A stretch of 64,000 nucleotides of DNA from Culturomica massiliensis (GTDB lineage Bacteria > Bacteroidota > Bacteroidia > Bacteroidales > Marinifilaceae), in contig NZ_LT594621.1 in NCBI RefSeq assembly GCF_900091655.1, forward strand, positions 992,001-1,056,000, written 5' to 3'. Shown here in pieces: positions 52,240 through 62,989 of the stretch; position 1 is the first letter of the stretch; each line of letters starts with the position of its first letter. The translations under genes and the position numbers were made by a program. The notes under the pieces were generated by a model. The model was given only the letters and a program-made list of their open reading frames with translations, was not told the DNA's origin and made no database searches.

Positions 52240-53811
52240 ATGGCAAAGAAAAAAGACGAAAAGGACGTGCTGGTAGTCCGTGACGAGAAGACAGGCGAGA
52301 TCAGCGTGGTAGCCGGGCTGAACGCGGACGGCACACCCAAGCGCACCCCCGCAAAAGCGGAGAACGCGCAGAGTTTCCTGCAATTCGACCGACATGGCGA
52401 CGTGCTGGACAACTTCTTCAAGAACTTCTTCCGGCAGTGCAAGGAACCCAGCCGCTTCGGTTTCTACCGCATTGCGGCAGACCAAGCTGAAAATCTCTTA
52501 GAGGTGATGAAGCAACTGCTGAAAGACCCCGAAGCGAACAAGGAGCTGCTCGCCCCTCACAAGGTGGACACCTCCGACTATGAGAAGAAGGTGCAGGAAG
52601 AGATGGCAGCACAACAGACAGAGAAACAAGAACCTCAAAAACAGGAGAACATGGAACAACGGAAAGAACAGCAACAGGACAAATCCGAACAGATGCAGGG
52701 CAAACGTGGCTACCAGCCCATCGACGAGAGTAAAATCAACTGGCAGGAGCTGGAGGACAGATGGGGCGTAAAGCGGGACAACCTTGAAAAGTCCGGCGAC
52801 CTTACGAAGATGCTCAACTATGGCAAGTCCGACTTGGTAAAGGTCAAACCGACCTTCGGCGGCGAATCATTCGAGCTGGACGCCCGCCTCTCCTTCAAGA
52901 AGGACGGTGAGGGAAACATCAGCCTCGTGCCGCACTTCATCCGCAAGGAGCAGAAGCTGGATGAGTACAAGGAACACAAATTCTCCGACAATGACCGGAA
53001 GAACCTCCGCGAAACGGGCAATCTCGGTAGGGTCGTGGACATTGTGGACAGGGAAACGGGCGAGATCATCCCCTCCTACATCAGCATCGACCGCAAGACG
53101 AATGAAATCACGGACATTCCGGCAAGCAGGGTGCGCATCCCGGAGCGCATCGGCAAGACGGAAATCACCACGCAGGAGCGGGACATGCTCCGCGCCGGAC
53201 TGCCCGTACGCGACAAGCTCATCGAGCGCAACGACGGCAGAAAGTTCGTCACCACCCTGCAAGTGAACGTGGAGCAGCGCGGCGTGGAGTTCGTGCCGGG
53301 AACCGGCAAGTCGCCCCGTACCGCACAGACACAGGAAACCAAAGGCGACACATCGAAAAGTCAGGCGCAGGGCGGGGAAAATGCCGCACAGACCAAGAAG
53401 GAGCAACGCCGCAACACGTGGACGAACGAGGACGGCAGCATCCGCCCCATCAGCAAATGGAGCGGCGTGAGCTTCACCGACCAGCAGAAAGCCGACTATG
53501 TGGCGGGTAAAGCCGTGAAGCTGGAGAACGTGACCGACAAGCAGGGCTTCCATGCCACGATGTATATCAAGTTCAACCCGGAGAAGGGACGCCCGTACCG
53601 CTACGACACGAACCCTGACAATGCACAGCAGGTTGCTCCGTCCAACGAGAGCCGCACGCAGGTGGCGGTGAACAACGATGGCAAGACCAACGAGGCTACA
53701 AAGAATCTGAGAGAGCCGTTGCAGAAAGGTCAGACCAACCCGAAGGACGCCCGCCAGCAACAGCAGCAGGAGAAGCCGCAGAAGAAAACGGGCAAGGGCA
53801 TGAAAATGTAA
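52240..53811 (+). CDS. Orf3 of the excision operon (DUF3945/DUF4099-like)
   Basis: 523 residues, charged and rich in K, E and Q in the middle (about residues 120-165) and near the C-terminus. Repeated motifs occur (VKLENVTDKQGFHATMYIKFNPEKGRPYRYD; LRAGLPVRDKLIERNDGRKFVTTLQV), as in DUF3945/DUF4099 proteins of Bacteroides conjugative elements. Not known to be needed for excision in CTnDOT; function unknown. Confidence 0.82.
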   Translation: MAKKKDEKDVLVVRDEKTGEISVVAGLNADGTPKRTPAKAENAQSFLQFDRHGDVLDNFFKNFFRQCKEPSRFGFYRIAADQAENLLEVMKQLLKDPEANKELLAPHKVDTSDYEKKVQEEMAAQQTEKQEPQKQENMEQRKEQQQDKSEQMQGKRGYQPIDESKINWQELEDRWGVKRDNLEKSGDLTKMLNYGKSDLVKVKPTFGGESFELDARLSFKKDGEGNISLVPHFIRKEQKLDEYKEHKFSDNDRKNLRETGNLGRVVDIVDRETGEIIPSYISIDRKTNEITDIPASRVRIPERIGKTEITTQERDMLRAGLPVRDKLIERNDGRKFVTTLQVNVEQRGVEFVPGTGKSPRTAQTQETKGDTSKSQAQGGENAAQTKKEQRRNTWTNEDGSIRPISKWSGVSFTDQQKADYVAGKAVKLENVTDKQGFHATMYIKFNPEKGRPYRYDTNPDNAQQVAPSNESRTQVAVNNDGKTNEATKNLREPLQKGQTNPKDARQQQQQEKPQKKTGKGMKM

Positions 53812-53871
53812 TCCCGTGTCCGCCACTGAATCCAAAATAAAATCCAAAGTATCAACAAAAAAGAAGAAGAC

Positions 53872-55959
53872 ATGAAGACAATCATTGCAGAAAAGCCCTC
53901 CGTGGCACGTGAAATCGCCCGCATCGTGGGCGCGACAAAGAGAGAGGAAGGATATTTCGAGGGAGGCGGTTATGCCGTGACATGGGCATTCGGACACCTC
54001 GTTCAGCTTGCCATGCCCGACGGCTACGGCGTGCGCGGATTTGTCCGTGACAACCTCCCGATTATTCCCGACACATTCACGCTCGTCCCCCGTCAGGTCA
54101 GGACGGAGAAAGGTTACAAGCCCGACAGCGGCGTGGTGTCGCAGATAAAAGTCATCAAAAGACTGTTCGACACAAGCGAACATATCATCGTGGCGACCGA
54201 TGCCGGACGCGAGGGAGAGCTTATCTTCCGCTACCTCTACCACTATACGGGTTGCACCACTCCTTTCGTGCGCCTGTGGATCAGCTCTCTCACCGACAAA
54301 GCTATCCGCGAGGGACTGCGGAAACTCGAAGACGGCAGCAAATACGACAACCTCTACCTCGCCGCCAAAGCGCGGAGCGAATCCGACTGGCTCGTGGGCA
54401 TCAACGGCACACAGGCGTTATCCATCGCCGCCGGACACGGCACGTATTCCGTGGGGCGGGTGCAGACACCAACGTTGGCTATGGTATGTGAACGCTACTG
54501 GGAGAACCGCCGCTTTACGTCCGAAGCATTCTGGCAGCTCCATATCGCAACGGACGGTTGCGACGGCGAAGTCGTGAAATTCTCATCCTCCGAGAAATGG
54601 AAAGAGAAAGAACCGGCGATGGAACTATATAATAAGGTAAAGGCGGCAGGTTGCGCCACTGTCACGAAAGCCGAGCGCAAGGAGAAGACGGAGGAAACTC
54701 CCTTGCTCTACGACCTGACCACGCTCCAGAAAGAAGCCAACGCCAAGCACGGCTTCACGGCGGAACAGACGCTTGAAATCGCGCAGAAACTCTACGAAAA
54801 GAAGTTGATAACCTATCCGAGAACGGGAAGCCGCTACATCCCCGAAGACGTGTTTGCCGAAATTCCCAAACTGCTCGCTTTCATCGGCACACAGCCCGAA
54901 TGGAAAGACAAGGTGCGGGCAAAAGCCGCCCCGACACGCCGCAGCGTGGACGACGGCAAGGTGACAGACCACCATGCCCTGCTCGTCACGGGTGAGAAAC
55001 CGCTCTTCCTCTCCAAAGAGGACAATACCATCTATCAGATGATTGCCGGGCGCATGGTCGAGGCATTCTCTGAGAAATGCGTCAAGGATGTGACCACTGT
55101 CACGGCGGAATGTGCCGGAGTGGAGTTTACCGTAAAAGGCAGCGTCGTGAAGCAAACCGGATGGCGTGCCGTCTATGGCGAGGAAAAAGAGGAAATTACC
55201 ATCCCCGGCTGGCAGGAAGGCGACACGCTGACACCGAAAGGCTCGTCCATTACCGAAGGAAAGACCAAACCCAAGCCGCTGCATACCGAAGCCACCCTGC
55301 TCTCGGCAATGGAAACGGCGGGCAAGGAAATTGAGGACGACGCACTGCGGCAGGCGATGAAGGACTGTGGCATCGGTACTCCCGCCACACGCGCCTCCAT
55401 CATCGAAACGCTTTTCAAGCGCGGTTACATGGAACGCTGCAAGAAGTCGCTTGTTCCCACCGAAAAAGGACTTGCCCTCAATTCCGTCGTCAAGACGATG
55501 CGCATCGCCGATGTTGCCATGACGGGCGAATGGGAAAAGGAGCTGGCGCGTATCGAGCGCGGGGAACTGTCCGACGACACCTTCCGCAAGGAGATAGAGG
55601 CGTACACACGTGAGATAACCTCCGAACTGATCTCGTGCGACAAGCTCTTCGGCAGCCGTGACTCCGGCTGCGCGTGTCCCAAGTGTGGCACGGGCAGGAT
55701 GCGGTTCTACGGCAAGGTGGTACGCTGCGACAACACGGAGTGCGGACTGCCCGTGTTCCGGCTGAAAGCGGGACGCACCCTGTCCGACGATGAAATCAAA
55801 GACCTGCTCACCGAAGGGCATACCAAGCTGCTCAAAGGGTTCAAGAGCAAACAGGGCAAGAGTTTCGATGCTGTTGTCGCCTTTGACGGGGAATATAACA
55901 CGACTTTTGTGTTCCCGGAGGCTAAAAAGGACAAGAAATTTTCAGGACGGAAGAAATAG
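53872..55959 (+). CDS. exc: Exc, topoisomerase III-like
   Basis: 695 residues of a type IA topoisomerase. The TOPRIM domain (MKTIIAEKPSVAREIARIVG, ATDAGREGELIFRY) is followed by the active-site tyrosine in LITYPRTGSRYIPEDV and a C-terminal zinc-ribbon-like segment (CACPKCGTGRMRF, CDNTECGLPVF). This is the Exc protein at the end of the CTnDOT excision operon. It has topoisomerase activity in that element. Confidence 0.93.
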   Translation: MKTIIAEKPSVAREIARIVGATKREEGYFEGGGYAVTWAFGHLVQLAMPDGYGVRGFVRDNLPIIPDTFTLVPRQVRTEKGYKPDSGVVSQIKVIKRLFDTSEHIIVATDAGREGELIFRYLYHYTGCTTPFVRLWISSLTDKAIREGLRKLEDGSKYDNLYLAAKARSESDWLVGINGTQALSIAAGHGTYSVGRVQTPTLAMVCERYWENRRFTSEAFWQLHIATDGCDGEVVKFSSSEKWKEKEPAMELYNKVKAAGCATVTKAERKEKTEETPLLYDLTTLQKEANAKHGFTAEQTLEIAQKLYEKKLITYPRTGSRYIPEDVFAEIPKLLAFIGTQPEWKDKVRAKAAPTRRSVDDGKVTDHHALLVTGEKPLFLSKEDNTIYQMIAGRMVEAFSEKCVKDVTTVTAECAGVEFTVKGSVVKQTGWRAVYGEEKEEITIPGWQEGDTLTPKGSSITEGKTKPKPLHTEATLLSAMETAGKEIEDDALRQAMKDCGIGTPATRASIIETLFKRGYMERCKKSLVPTEKGLALNSVVKTMRIADVAMTGEWEKELARIERGELSDDTFRKEIEAYTREITSELISCDKLFGSRDSGCACPKCGTGRMRFYGKVVRCDNTECGLPVFRLKAGRTLSDDEIKDLLTEGHTKLLKGFKSKQGKSFDAVVAFDGEYNTTFVFPEAKKDKKFSGRKK

Positions 55960-56121
55960 TATTAACTTTGCCACTTGTTCAGAGTAATGAATTGTTCTTC
56001 GATACCGGATTACACTCATACTTTGGATTTAGTGGTGGCACTCGGAGGGATACCGAGTGCCTTTTTCTTCCTTTTTCCAACCGATTATCCCGTTAATTAT
56101 CAATCCGCTAAATCCAAAGTA

Positions 56122-56574
56122 ATGAACAACAAGAAGAAAAACGAGGGTCAGACCGACTTTTCCTATTACGGTCTGTACCTGCTGGACTATCTCCGCACGA
56201 ACAAGTTTGAACAGGCTGACGACACCGCTTTCATACGGGAACGGGCCGACCGTGCCGCCGAAACGTATGAGAGGGCACGGCTTGAAGGCTATCCCGCCGA
56301 TGGTGCGCAGGAACTGGCGATGGACACGCTGCTGCGCGGGCTGCATTATTCCCGTTACGCCATCCTCCGCGAAGTCGTGGAAAACGAGTTTGCCGATGAA
56401 GTGCCGGAAGAGAAGCGTGAAGCCTTTGTCCTGAAACTGCTGCCGCTTGTCGGCAACGTGTTCTCCGTCTATGACCTCTCGGATGACAATTTCGCCCTGT
56501 CTTCCGATTACGACCTGCTCTACACGGAGCTGACGGGAGCAACCGTCCTTTACTTAGACGAATATGGCGTTTAA
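56122..56574 (+). CDS. DUF1896-like protein
   Basis: 150 residues from [17 protein letters not shown] at 56122; the longer open frame from 55975 is less likely because its first 49 codons look non-coding. Helical, acidic, no membrane segment. Matches the small DUF1896-type proteins always found before the methylase-helicase gene in CTnDOT-like elements. It overlaps the start of that gene by 11 bases, suggesting translational coupling. Function unknown. Confidence 0.75.
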   Translation: MNNKKKNEGQTDFSYYGLYLLDYLRTNKFEQADDTAFIRERADRAAETYERARLEGYPADGAQELAMDTLLRGLHYSRYAILREVVENEFADEVPEEKREAFVLKLLPLVGNVFSVYDLSDDNFALSSDYDLLYTELTGATVLYLDEYGV

Positions 56575-59500
56575 CCGCAAACAGAAACTGCGGGACAACA
56601 TCGAGGCGATACGGACGGCATTCATCCTTGACAGGGAAAATAGGACAGCGACAACCGAAGAGCGTGCCATACTTCAAAGGTACTGCGGTTTCGGCGGTCT
56701 GAAATGTATCCTCAACCCTGCAAAGGAACTGACGGATGCCGTCCGGTGGGCGAAATCCGACCTCGAACTGTTCGCCCCGACGGTGGAGCTGCACAGGCTT
56801 ATCCGTGAGAACAGCAAGGACGAAACAGAGTACAAGCGGTTTGTGGATTCGCTGAAAGCGTCCGTGCTGACCGCTTTCTACACCCCCAAAGAGATAACCG
56901 ACACCATCGCGGACGTGCTGGCAGATTACAGCGTCCGCCCCGCCCGTATGCTCGAACCGTCGGCAGGTGTCGGCGTGTTCGTGGATTCCATGCTGCGGCA
57001 CAGCCCCAATGCGGATGTGATGGCTTTCGAGAAGGATCTGCTCACGGGTACAATCTTGAGGCATCTCTATCCCGACCAGAAAATGCGCACCTGCGGTTTT
57101 GAGAAAATCGAAAGACCGTTCAACAATTATTTCGACTTGGCGGTGTCCAACATTCCGTTCGGTGACATTGCCGTGTTCGACGCGGAGTTTCAGCGGAGCG
57201 ACTCTTTCGGCAGACGCTCCGCCCAGAAAACCATCCACAACTATTTCTTTCTCAAAGGACTGGATGCCGTGCGTGACGGCGGTATCGTGGCGTTCATCAC
57301 CTCGCAAGGGGTATTGAATAGCACCAAGACCTCCGTGCGTAACGAGCTGTTCAGTCAGGCCAATCTGGTATCCGCGATACGCCTGCCCAACAACCTGTTC
57401 ACGGACAACGCGGGCACGGAGGTGGGCAGTGACCTGATTGTCCTGCAAAAGAACCTCAGCAAGAAGGAAATGTCGCAGGACGAGCGGCTGATGACCGTGA
57501 TACAGACGGACACGAAAACCGCCCTGACCGACAACGCCTATTTCATCCACCACCCGGAACGCATCGTGCATACGATGGCGAAACTTGACACAGACCCCTA
57601 CGGGAAGCCCGCTATGGTTTATCTGCACGAGGGCAAGGCAGCAGGCATCGCCGGGGATTTGCGCCGTATGCTCGACGAGGATTTCCATTACAGGCTTGCC
57701 ATGCGCTTGTATTCGGGTTCAATCCGGCAGGCAGGAACGGAAGAAAAAGTTGCCGTTCAAAATAAAGTAGAGCGTCCTGCCATAAAATTGGAAACAGTAT
57801 CCTCGGCGCAGACGGTGGAAACTCCGACAGAAAAGCCGCAACCCGCAGATGAAAAGCCGGAGATAGAACCGCGCCCGCAATATTCCGCAGGCGTGCAGCT
57901 CACCCTGCTTGACCTCTGGGGGATGACGGAAGAGGTCAGCCAACCGAAAACCTCCAAAAAGAAAAAGACGGTGAAAAAGGCAGTTACGGCAAAGTCCACT
58001 CCGCCCAAACCGAAAGTCACGGTTACACCGACAGCTCCAACTGCAAAACCCGCAATGGAGAATAAGGAGGTGAAAGCGGAGAACACCGCCAAGCCTGCCG
58101 ACCCGGACGACATCTATGCCACACTGGACTGGGATACCAATCCTCCCATCAACGGTTTCTATGAAATGATGATGGGTTTGACGCCGGAGCGTAGGAAAGA
58201 ACTTCGGGAACTGGCAAGGCAGCATAACGAGAAACAAGTGGCGGAAAAGACGGAAGTGAAAGCCGTGCCGGAAACTTCCCGTGAGCAGCCACGACAGGAG
58301 GAAACACAGCCGGAGGCAGTCGCCGCACCTGCCGTTACAGATACCCCATCGGAAGCGGTGGGGACTTTCCTTTTCCCCGACATCGAAGCGGAAAAGCCGA
58401 AGGAGGAAGTCGTGGACCTTTCTCCGCGTGCCTACCACCGCACGCCGGAGATGCACCTGCGCGAAGGGTCGCTGGTGGCTGACCGGGGGCGTCATAACAT
58501 CGGCTACCTGAAAGACATCACGCCATACGGGGCGACATTCCAGCCGCTCGACCTGAAAGGATACCAGAAGGAAAAGGCGTTGTTGTATGTGTCGCTGCGT
58601 GACGCCTACGAGCGTCTGTACCGTTATGAATCGCTCCGGCGCGAGGCAAATGTTCCGTGGCGAGAGCATCTGAATACCTGTTACGATGAGTTTGTCATGC
58701 GCTACGGCAACCTCAACGCCAAGCAGAACGTGAAGTTAGTGATGATGGATGCGGGCGGGCGCGACATCCTTTCGCTGGAACGGATGGAAAACGGAAAGTT
58801 CGTCAAGGCGGACATCTTCGAGCATCCTGTTTCCTTCGCGGTGGAGAGCCATGCCAACGTAGGCTCTCCCGAAGAAGCCCTGTCTGCGTCGCTCAACAAA
58901 TATGGTACGGTCAATCTCGACTATATGCGGGAGATAACCGACAGCACGGCGGAGGATTTGCTCACTGCCCTGCAAGGGCGCATCTACTACAATCCGCTCG
59001 TGACCGGTTACGAAATCAAAGACCGTTTCATCGCCGGAAATGTCATAGAGAAAGCGGAACGCATAGAGGCATGGATGGGTGACAATCCCGAAAATGAGCG
59101 TATGCCGGAGGTGAAGCAGGCGTTGGAGGCTCTGAAAGATGCCGAGCCGCAGCGCATCGCCTTCGAGGATCTGGACTTCAATTTCGGGGAACGCTGGATT
59201 CCGACGGGTGTCTATGCCGCCTACATGAGCCGGCTGTTCGACACGGAGGTGAAAATCGCCTATTCCGCAAGCATGGACGAGTTTTCGGTGGTGTGCGGCT
59301 ACCGCACCATGAAAATCACGGACGAGTTTCTGGTGAAGGGGTATTACCGGAACTATGACGGTATGCACCTCCTAAAACACGCCCTGCACAACACCTGCCC
59401 TGACATGATGAAGTCCATCGGCAAGGACGAGCATGGCAACGACATCAAGATGCGCGACAGCGAGGGAATACAACTCGCCAACGCCAAGATTGACGAGATA

Positions 59501-62380
59501 CGAAACGGCTTCTCCGAATGGCTCGAAGAGCAGTCGCCGCAGTTCAAGGAGCGGCTTGTGACGATGTATAACCGCAAGTTCAACTGTTTCGTGCGCCCGC
59601 GCTACGACGGCTCCCATCAGACCTTTCCCGACCTCAACCTGAAAGGGCTGGCAAGCCGGGGTATCAAGAGCGTCTATCCCTCACAGATGGATTGCGTCTG
59701 GATGTTGAAACAGAACGGCGGCGGAATTTGCGACCACGAGGTGGGAACCGGTAAGACGCTGATAATGTGCATCGCCGCGCATGAGATGAAGCGTCTGAAT
59801 TTGGCACACAAGCCGATGATTATCGGGCTGAAAGCCAACGTTGCGGAGATTGCAGCCACCTATCAGGCGGCATATCCCAACGCACGTATTCTGTACGCTT
59901 CGGAGAAGGACTTTTCGACCGCCAACCGTGTGCGCTTCTTCAATAATATAAAGAACAACGACTACGATTGCGTCATCATGTCGCACGACCAGTTCGGCAA
60001 GATACCGCAGTCGCCGGAATTGCAGCAGCGCATCCTGCAAGCAGAGCTTGACACGGTGGAGGAAAACCTCGAAGTGCTACGGCAGCAGGGAAAGAACGTG
60101 TCGCGGGCGATGCTGAAAGGATTGGAGAAGCGCAAGCACAACCTTGAAGCGAAGCTGGAGAAGGTGGAACACGCCATAAAGTCACGCACGGACGACGTGG
60201 TGGATTTCAAGCAGATGGGCATCGACCACATCTTCATAGATGAGAGCCACCAGTTCAAGAATCTGACTTTCAACACGCGCCACGACCGTGTGGCGGGATT
60301 GGGAAACAGCGAGGGAAGCCAGAAGGCACTTAACATGCTCTTTGCCATACGCACCATACAGGAGCGCACAGGAAAAGACTTGGGTGCGACCTTCCTCTCC
60401 GGCACGACTATCAGCAACTCACTGACTGAATTGTACCTGCTGTTCAAGTACCTGCGCCCGAAGGAGCTGGAACGGCAGGACATAAGGTGTTTCGACGCTT
60501 GGGCGGCGATATTTGCCAAGAAGACGACGGATTTTGAATTTAACGTGACGAACAATGTGGTCCAGAAGGAGCGTTTCCGCTACTTCATCAAAGTGCCGGA
60601 GCTTGCCGCCTTCTATAATGAAATCACGGACTACCGCACGGCGGAGGATGTGGGCGTTGACCGTCCTGCCAAGAACGAGATACTGCACCATATACCGCCC
60701 ACGCCGGAACAGGAGGACTTCATACAGAAACTGATGCAGTTCGCCAAGACGGGCGATGCCACCTTGTTGGGCAGGCTGCCGCTTTCGGAAACGGAAGAAA
60801 AGGCGAAGATGCTCATCGCCACGGACTATGCCCGGAAAATGGCACTCGACATGCGCATGATAGACCCGAATTACGAAGATCATCCCGACAACAAAGCGAG
60901 TCACTGTGCCAAGATGATCGCGGAGTATTATCAAAAATACGACGCCCAGAAAGGCACGCAGTTCGTTTTCTCTGATTTGGGGACATACCAGCCGGGCGAC
61001 GGGTGGAACGTCTATTCGGAAATCAAGCGCAAACTGACGGAGGACTACGGTATACCGCCAAGCGAGGTGCGCTTCATTCAGGAGTGCAAGACCGACAAGG
61101 CGCGGAAGGCGGTGATAGACGCCATGAACGCCGGGACGGTGCGTGTGCTGTTCGGCTCTACCTCTATGCTCGGAACGGGTGTGAACGCCCAGAAACGGTG
61201 TGTGGCTATCCATCATCTCGATACGCCGTGGCGACCGTCCGACTTGCAACAGCGTGACGGACGCGGAGTTAGGGCAGGTAATGAGATTGCCAAACATTTC
61301 GCCGGGAACAACGTGGATGTAATCATCTACGCGGTGGAGAAGTCACTGGACAGCTACAAGTTCAACCTCCTGCACTGCAAGCAGACTTTCATAAGCCAGC
61401 TCAAAAGCGGTGCGATGGGTGCGCGTACCATCGACGAGGGGGCAATGGACGAAAAATCGGGCATGAATTTCTCGGAATACATGGCGTTGCTCTCCGGCAA
61501 TACCGACCTGTTGGACAAGGCGAAACTGGAAAAGCGGATCGCATCGCTCGAAGGGGAACGCAAGTCGTTCAACAAGGGCAAGCGTGATTCGGAGTTCAAG
61601 CTGGAGTCAAAGACCGGCGAGTTGCGCAACAACACGGCTTTCATAGATGCCATGACGGAGGACTGGAACCGCTTCCTGTCGGTGGTGCAGACCGACAAGG
61701 AGGGCAACCGCCTTAATATAATAAAGGTGGACGGAGTGGATTCCGCCGATGAGAAGGTCATCGGAAAGCGTTTGCAGGAGATAGCCAAGAATGCCACGAC
61801 CGGAGGGTTGTACACGCAGGTCGGTGAACTTTACGGTTTTCCGATAAAGGTGGTGAGCGAAAGGATACTCAAAGAGGGATTGGAGTTCACCGACAACCGC
61901 TTCGTGGTCGAGGGGAACTACAAGTACACCTACAACAACGGGCATCTGGCGATGGCTGACCCGTTGGCCGCCGCCCGCAACTTCCTCAACGCGATGGAGA
62001 GGATACCCTCCATCATCGACCAGTACAAGGCGAAGAACGAGGTGCTGGAGATGGAGATACCGCAGTTACAGGAGATAGCGGGTAAGGTGTGGAAGAAGGA
62101 GGACGAGCTGAAGCAGTTGAAGTCCGAACTTGCCGCCCTTGACCGAAAAATTCAGCTGGAGCTTGCGCCACCCACGCCCGAAGTCGCAGAAAAGGAGAAT
62201 GAAGGGCAACAGCTCAAGCCGGAAGCGGAAGATGTGAGGAACAGGCAGGCGCAATATCCCGAAAATGCACCGCCGCAGATACGCAGTCCGGCGGATAGTA
62301 TCGTTGCCAACCATGTCATAATCGGGCGTCCGGGACTGTATGCCAAGGAGGAAACCCGGTCCAAAGGATTGAAAATATAA
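56564..62380 (+). CDS. N6-adenine methylase/SNF2 helicase fusion protein
   Basis: 1938 residues. N-terminal part: a methyltransferase with SAM motif I in [16 protein letters not shown] and a catalytic-type NIPFG in place of NPPY. Middle: a long linker rich in P, K and E (residues about 410-640). C-terminal half: an SF2 helicase with Walker [14 protein letters not shown] box in [12 protein letters not shown], and motifs V and VI in [10 protein letters not shown] and [13 protein letters not shown]; a coiled coil ends it. Large methylase-helicases of this type occur on many Bacteroides conjugative elements and may protect the element DNA or help replication. Role not known here. Confidence 0.88.
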   Translation: MAFNRKQKLRDNIEAIRTAFILDRENRTATTEERAILQRYCGFGGLKCILNPAKELTDAVRWAKSDLELFAPTVELHRLIRENSKDETEYKRFVDSLKASVLTAFYTPKEITDTIADVLADYSVRPARMLEPSAGVGVFVDSMLRHSPNADVMAFEKDLLTGTILRHLYPDQKMRTCGFEKIERPFNNYFDLAVSNIPFGDIAVFDAEFQRSDSFGRRSAQKTIHNYFFLKGLDAVRDGGIVAFITSQGVLNSTKTSVRNELFSQANLVSAIRLPNNLFTDNAGTEVGSDLIVLQKNLSKKEMSQDERLMTVIQTDTKTALTDNAYFIHHPERIVHTMAKLDTDPYGKPAMVYLHEGKAAGIAGDLRRMLDEDFHYRLAMRLYSGSIRQAGTEEKVAVQNKVERPAIKLETVSSAQTVETPTEKPQPADEKPEIEPRPQYSAGVQLTLLDLWGMTEEVSQPKTSKKKKTVKKAVTAKSTPPKPKVTVTPTAPTAKPAMENKEVKAENTAKPADPDDIYATLDWDTNPPINGFYEMMMGLTPERRKELRELARQHNEKQVAEKTEVKAVPETSREQPRQEETQPEAVAAPAVTDTPSEAVGTFLFPDIEAEKPKEEVVDLSPRAYHRTPEMHLREGSLVADRGRHNIGYLKDITPYGATFQPLDLKGYQKEKALLYVSLRDAYERLYRYESLRREANVPWREHLNTCYDEFVMRYGNLNAKQNVKLVMMDAGGRDILSLERMENGKFVKADIFEHPVSFAVESHANVGSPEEALSASLNKYGTVNLDYMREITDSTAEDLLTALQGRIYYNPLVTGYEIKDRFIAGNVIEKAERIEAWMGDNPENERMPEVKQALEALKDAEPQRIAFEDLDFNFGERWIPTGVYAAYMSRLFDTEVKIAYSASMDEFSVVCGYRTMKITDEFLVKGYYRNYDGMHLLKHALHNTCPDMMKSIGKDEHGNDIKMRDSEGIQLANAKIDEIRNGFSEWLEEQSPQFKERLVTMYNRKFNCFVRPRYDGSHQTFPDLNLKGLASRGIKSVYPSQMDCVWMLKQNGGGICDHEVGTGKTLIMCIAAHEMKRLNLAHKPMIIGLKANVAEIAATYQAAYPNARILYASEKDFSTANRVRFFNNIKNNDYDCVIMSHDQFGKIPQSPELQQRILQAELDTVEENLEVLRQQGKNVSRAMLKGLEKRKHNLEAKLEKVEHAIKSRTDDVVDFKQMGIDHIFIDESHQFKNLTFNTRHDRVAGLGNSEGSQKALNMLFAIRTIQERTGKDLGATFLSGTTISNSLTELYLLFKYLRPKELERQDIRCFDAWAAIFAKKTTDFEFNVTNNVVQKERFRYFIKVPELAAFYNEITDYRTAEDVGVDRPAKNEILHHIPPTPEQEDFIQKLMQFAKTGDATLLGRLPLSETEEKAKMLIATDYARKMALDMRMIDPNYEDHPDNKASHCAKMIAEYYQKYDAQKGTQFVFSDLGTYQPGDGWNVYSEIKRKLTEDYGIPPSEVRFIQECKTDKARKAVIDAMNAGTVRVLFGSTSMLGTGVNAQKRCVAIHHLDTPWRPSDLQQRDGRGVRAGNEIAKHFAGNNVDVIIYAVEKSLDSYKFNLLHCKQTFISQLKSGAMGARTIDEGAMDEKSGMNFSEYMALLSGNTDLLDKAKLEKRIASLEGERKSFNKGKRDSEFKLESKTGELRNNTAFIDAMTEDWNRFLSVVQTDKEGNRLNIIKVDGVDSADEKVIGKRLQEIAKNATTGGLYTQVGELYGFPIKVVSERILKEGLEFTDNRFVVEGNYKYTYNNGHLAMADPLAAARNFLNAMERIPSIIDQYKAKNEVLEMEIPQLQEIAGKVWKKEDELKQLKSELAALDRKIQLELAPPTPEVAEKENEGQQLKPEAEDVRNRQAQYPENAPPQIRSPADSIVANHVIIGRPGLYAKEETRSKGLKI

Positions 62381-62403
62381 CCTAAGGAATTTTATCTGAA
62401 GTA

Positions 62404-62507
62404 TTAATAAGGGCTATCCCAAAAGGTCTAAAAGTAAATTTTATCCTTTCTGCAAGTATCTATAGGATGGCAACTGCATTTTTTTCTTTTTGGGCAGCCC
62501 TTATTAA
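62404..62507. repeat. 104-bp inverted-repeat element
   Basis: TTAATAAGGGCT at the left end is perfectly matched in reverse at the right end (62496-62507), and the arms extend over about 20 bases (ATCCCAAAAG against CTTTTTGGGC). The centre is AT-rich without a gene. The ends resemble those of insertion sequences with GGGCT...CCC-type termini, so it may be a non-autonomous remnant; it could also act as a terminator after the methylase-helicase gene. The rest of the space up to the tetQ promoter shows nothing else. Confidence 0.7.
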
Positions 62508-62872
62508 AATTTATTCTTATTTTAGGTTATATACATTCATGTCCATTTATGTAAAAAATTCCTGCTGACCTTGTTTATGTCTTGTCAGTCACCATTTGCA
62601 AAACCATATTTGACCCTCAAAGAGGCTGAATTTGATAAGTAACTTGCTACATACTCATAATAAGGAGCTAAATAGAACACGAATGGGAAATACACAAATG
62701 CTAAACTAAAGAAGATATTGGCCAAAATAAACGCTATACCGAGAGAGAAACTTGATTTTTCAACTTCCTAAAACGGTGTTGTTCAAACATTTCTACTTAT
62801 TTGTACTTGCCAGTTGAACCTACGCTTCCCTAATAAAATGTCTATGGTAAAAAGTTAAAAAATCCTCCCACT

Positions 62873-62903
62873 TTTGTTAGATATATTTTTTTGTGTAATT
62901 TTG
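62873..62903 (+). promoter_or_regulatory. tetQ operon promoter
   Basis: TTTG (62873-62876), 19 bases, then TAATTTTG (62896-62903): a perfect match to the Bacteroides -33/-7 promoter. Transcription should start near 62910, giving a leader of about 80-130 bases before tetQ. Confidence 0.88.
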
Positions 62904-62911
62904 TAATCGTT

Positions 62912-62923
62912 ATGCGGCAGTAA
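62912..62923 (+). CDS. tetQ leader peptide (Met-Arg-Gln)
   Basis: ATG-CGG-CAG-TAA near the expected transcription start. A three-residue leader peptide upstream of tetQ fits the translational attenuation described for the tetQ-rteA-rteB operon of CTnDOT, where stalling at the leader opens the tetQ start region. The leader region between 62924 and 62990 contains possible pairing around the CTCATATGCTACGAGG sequence. Confidence 0.7.
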   Translation: MRQ

Positions 62924-62989
62924 TAATATACATATTAATACGAGTTAGTAATCCTGTAGTTCTCATATGCTACGAGGAGGTATTAAAAG

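Noticed and set aside
52867..54243. A 458-codon minus-strand open frame over orf3 and exc
   Set aside because: It lies opposite two recognised genes, in GC-rich DNA where long antisense frames are common, and its translation has no recognisable domain.
55975..56121. An N-terminal extension of 49 codons for the DUF1896-like protein
   Set aside because: The [10 protein letters not shown] start is more plausible, and the upstream codons read like untranslated leader sequence.
54625..57688. Long minus-strand frames of 398 and 485 codons opposite exc and the methylase-helicase gene
   Set aside because: Both are shadows of well-supported plus-strand genes and have shadow-type composition rich in R, H and V.
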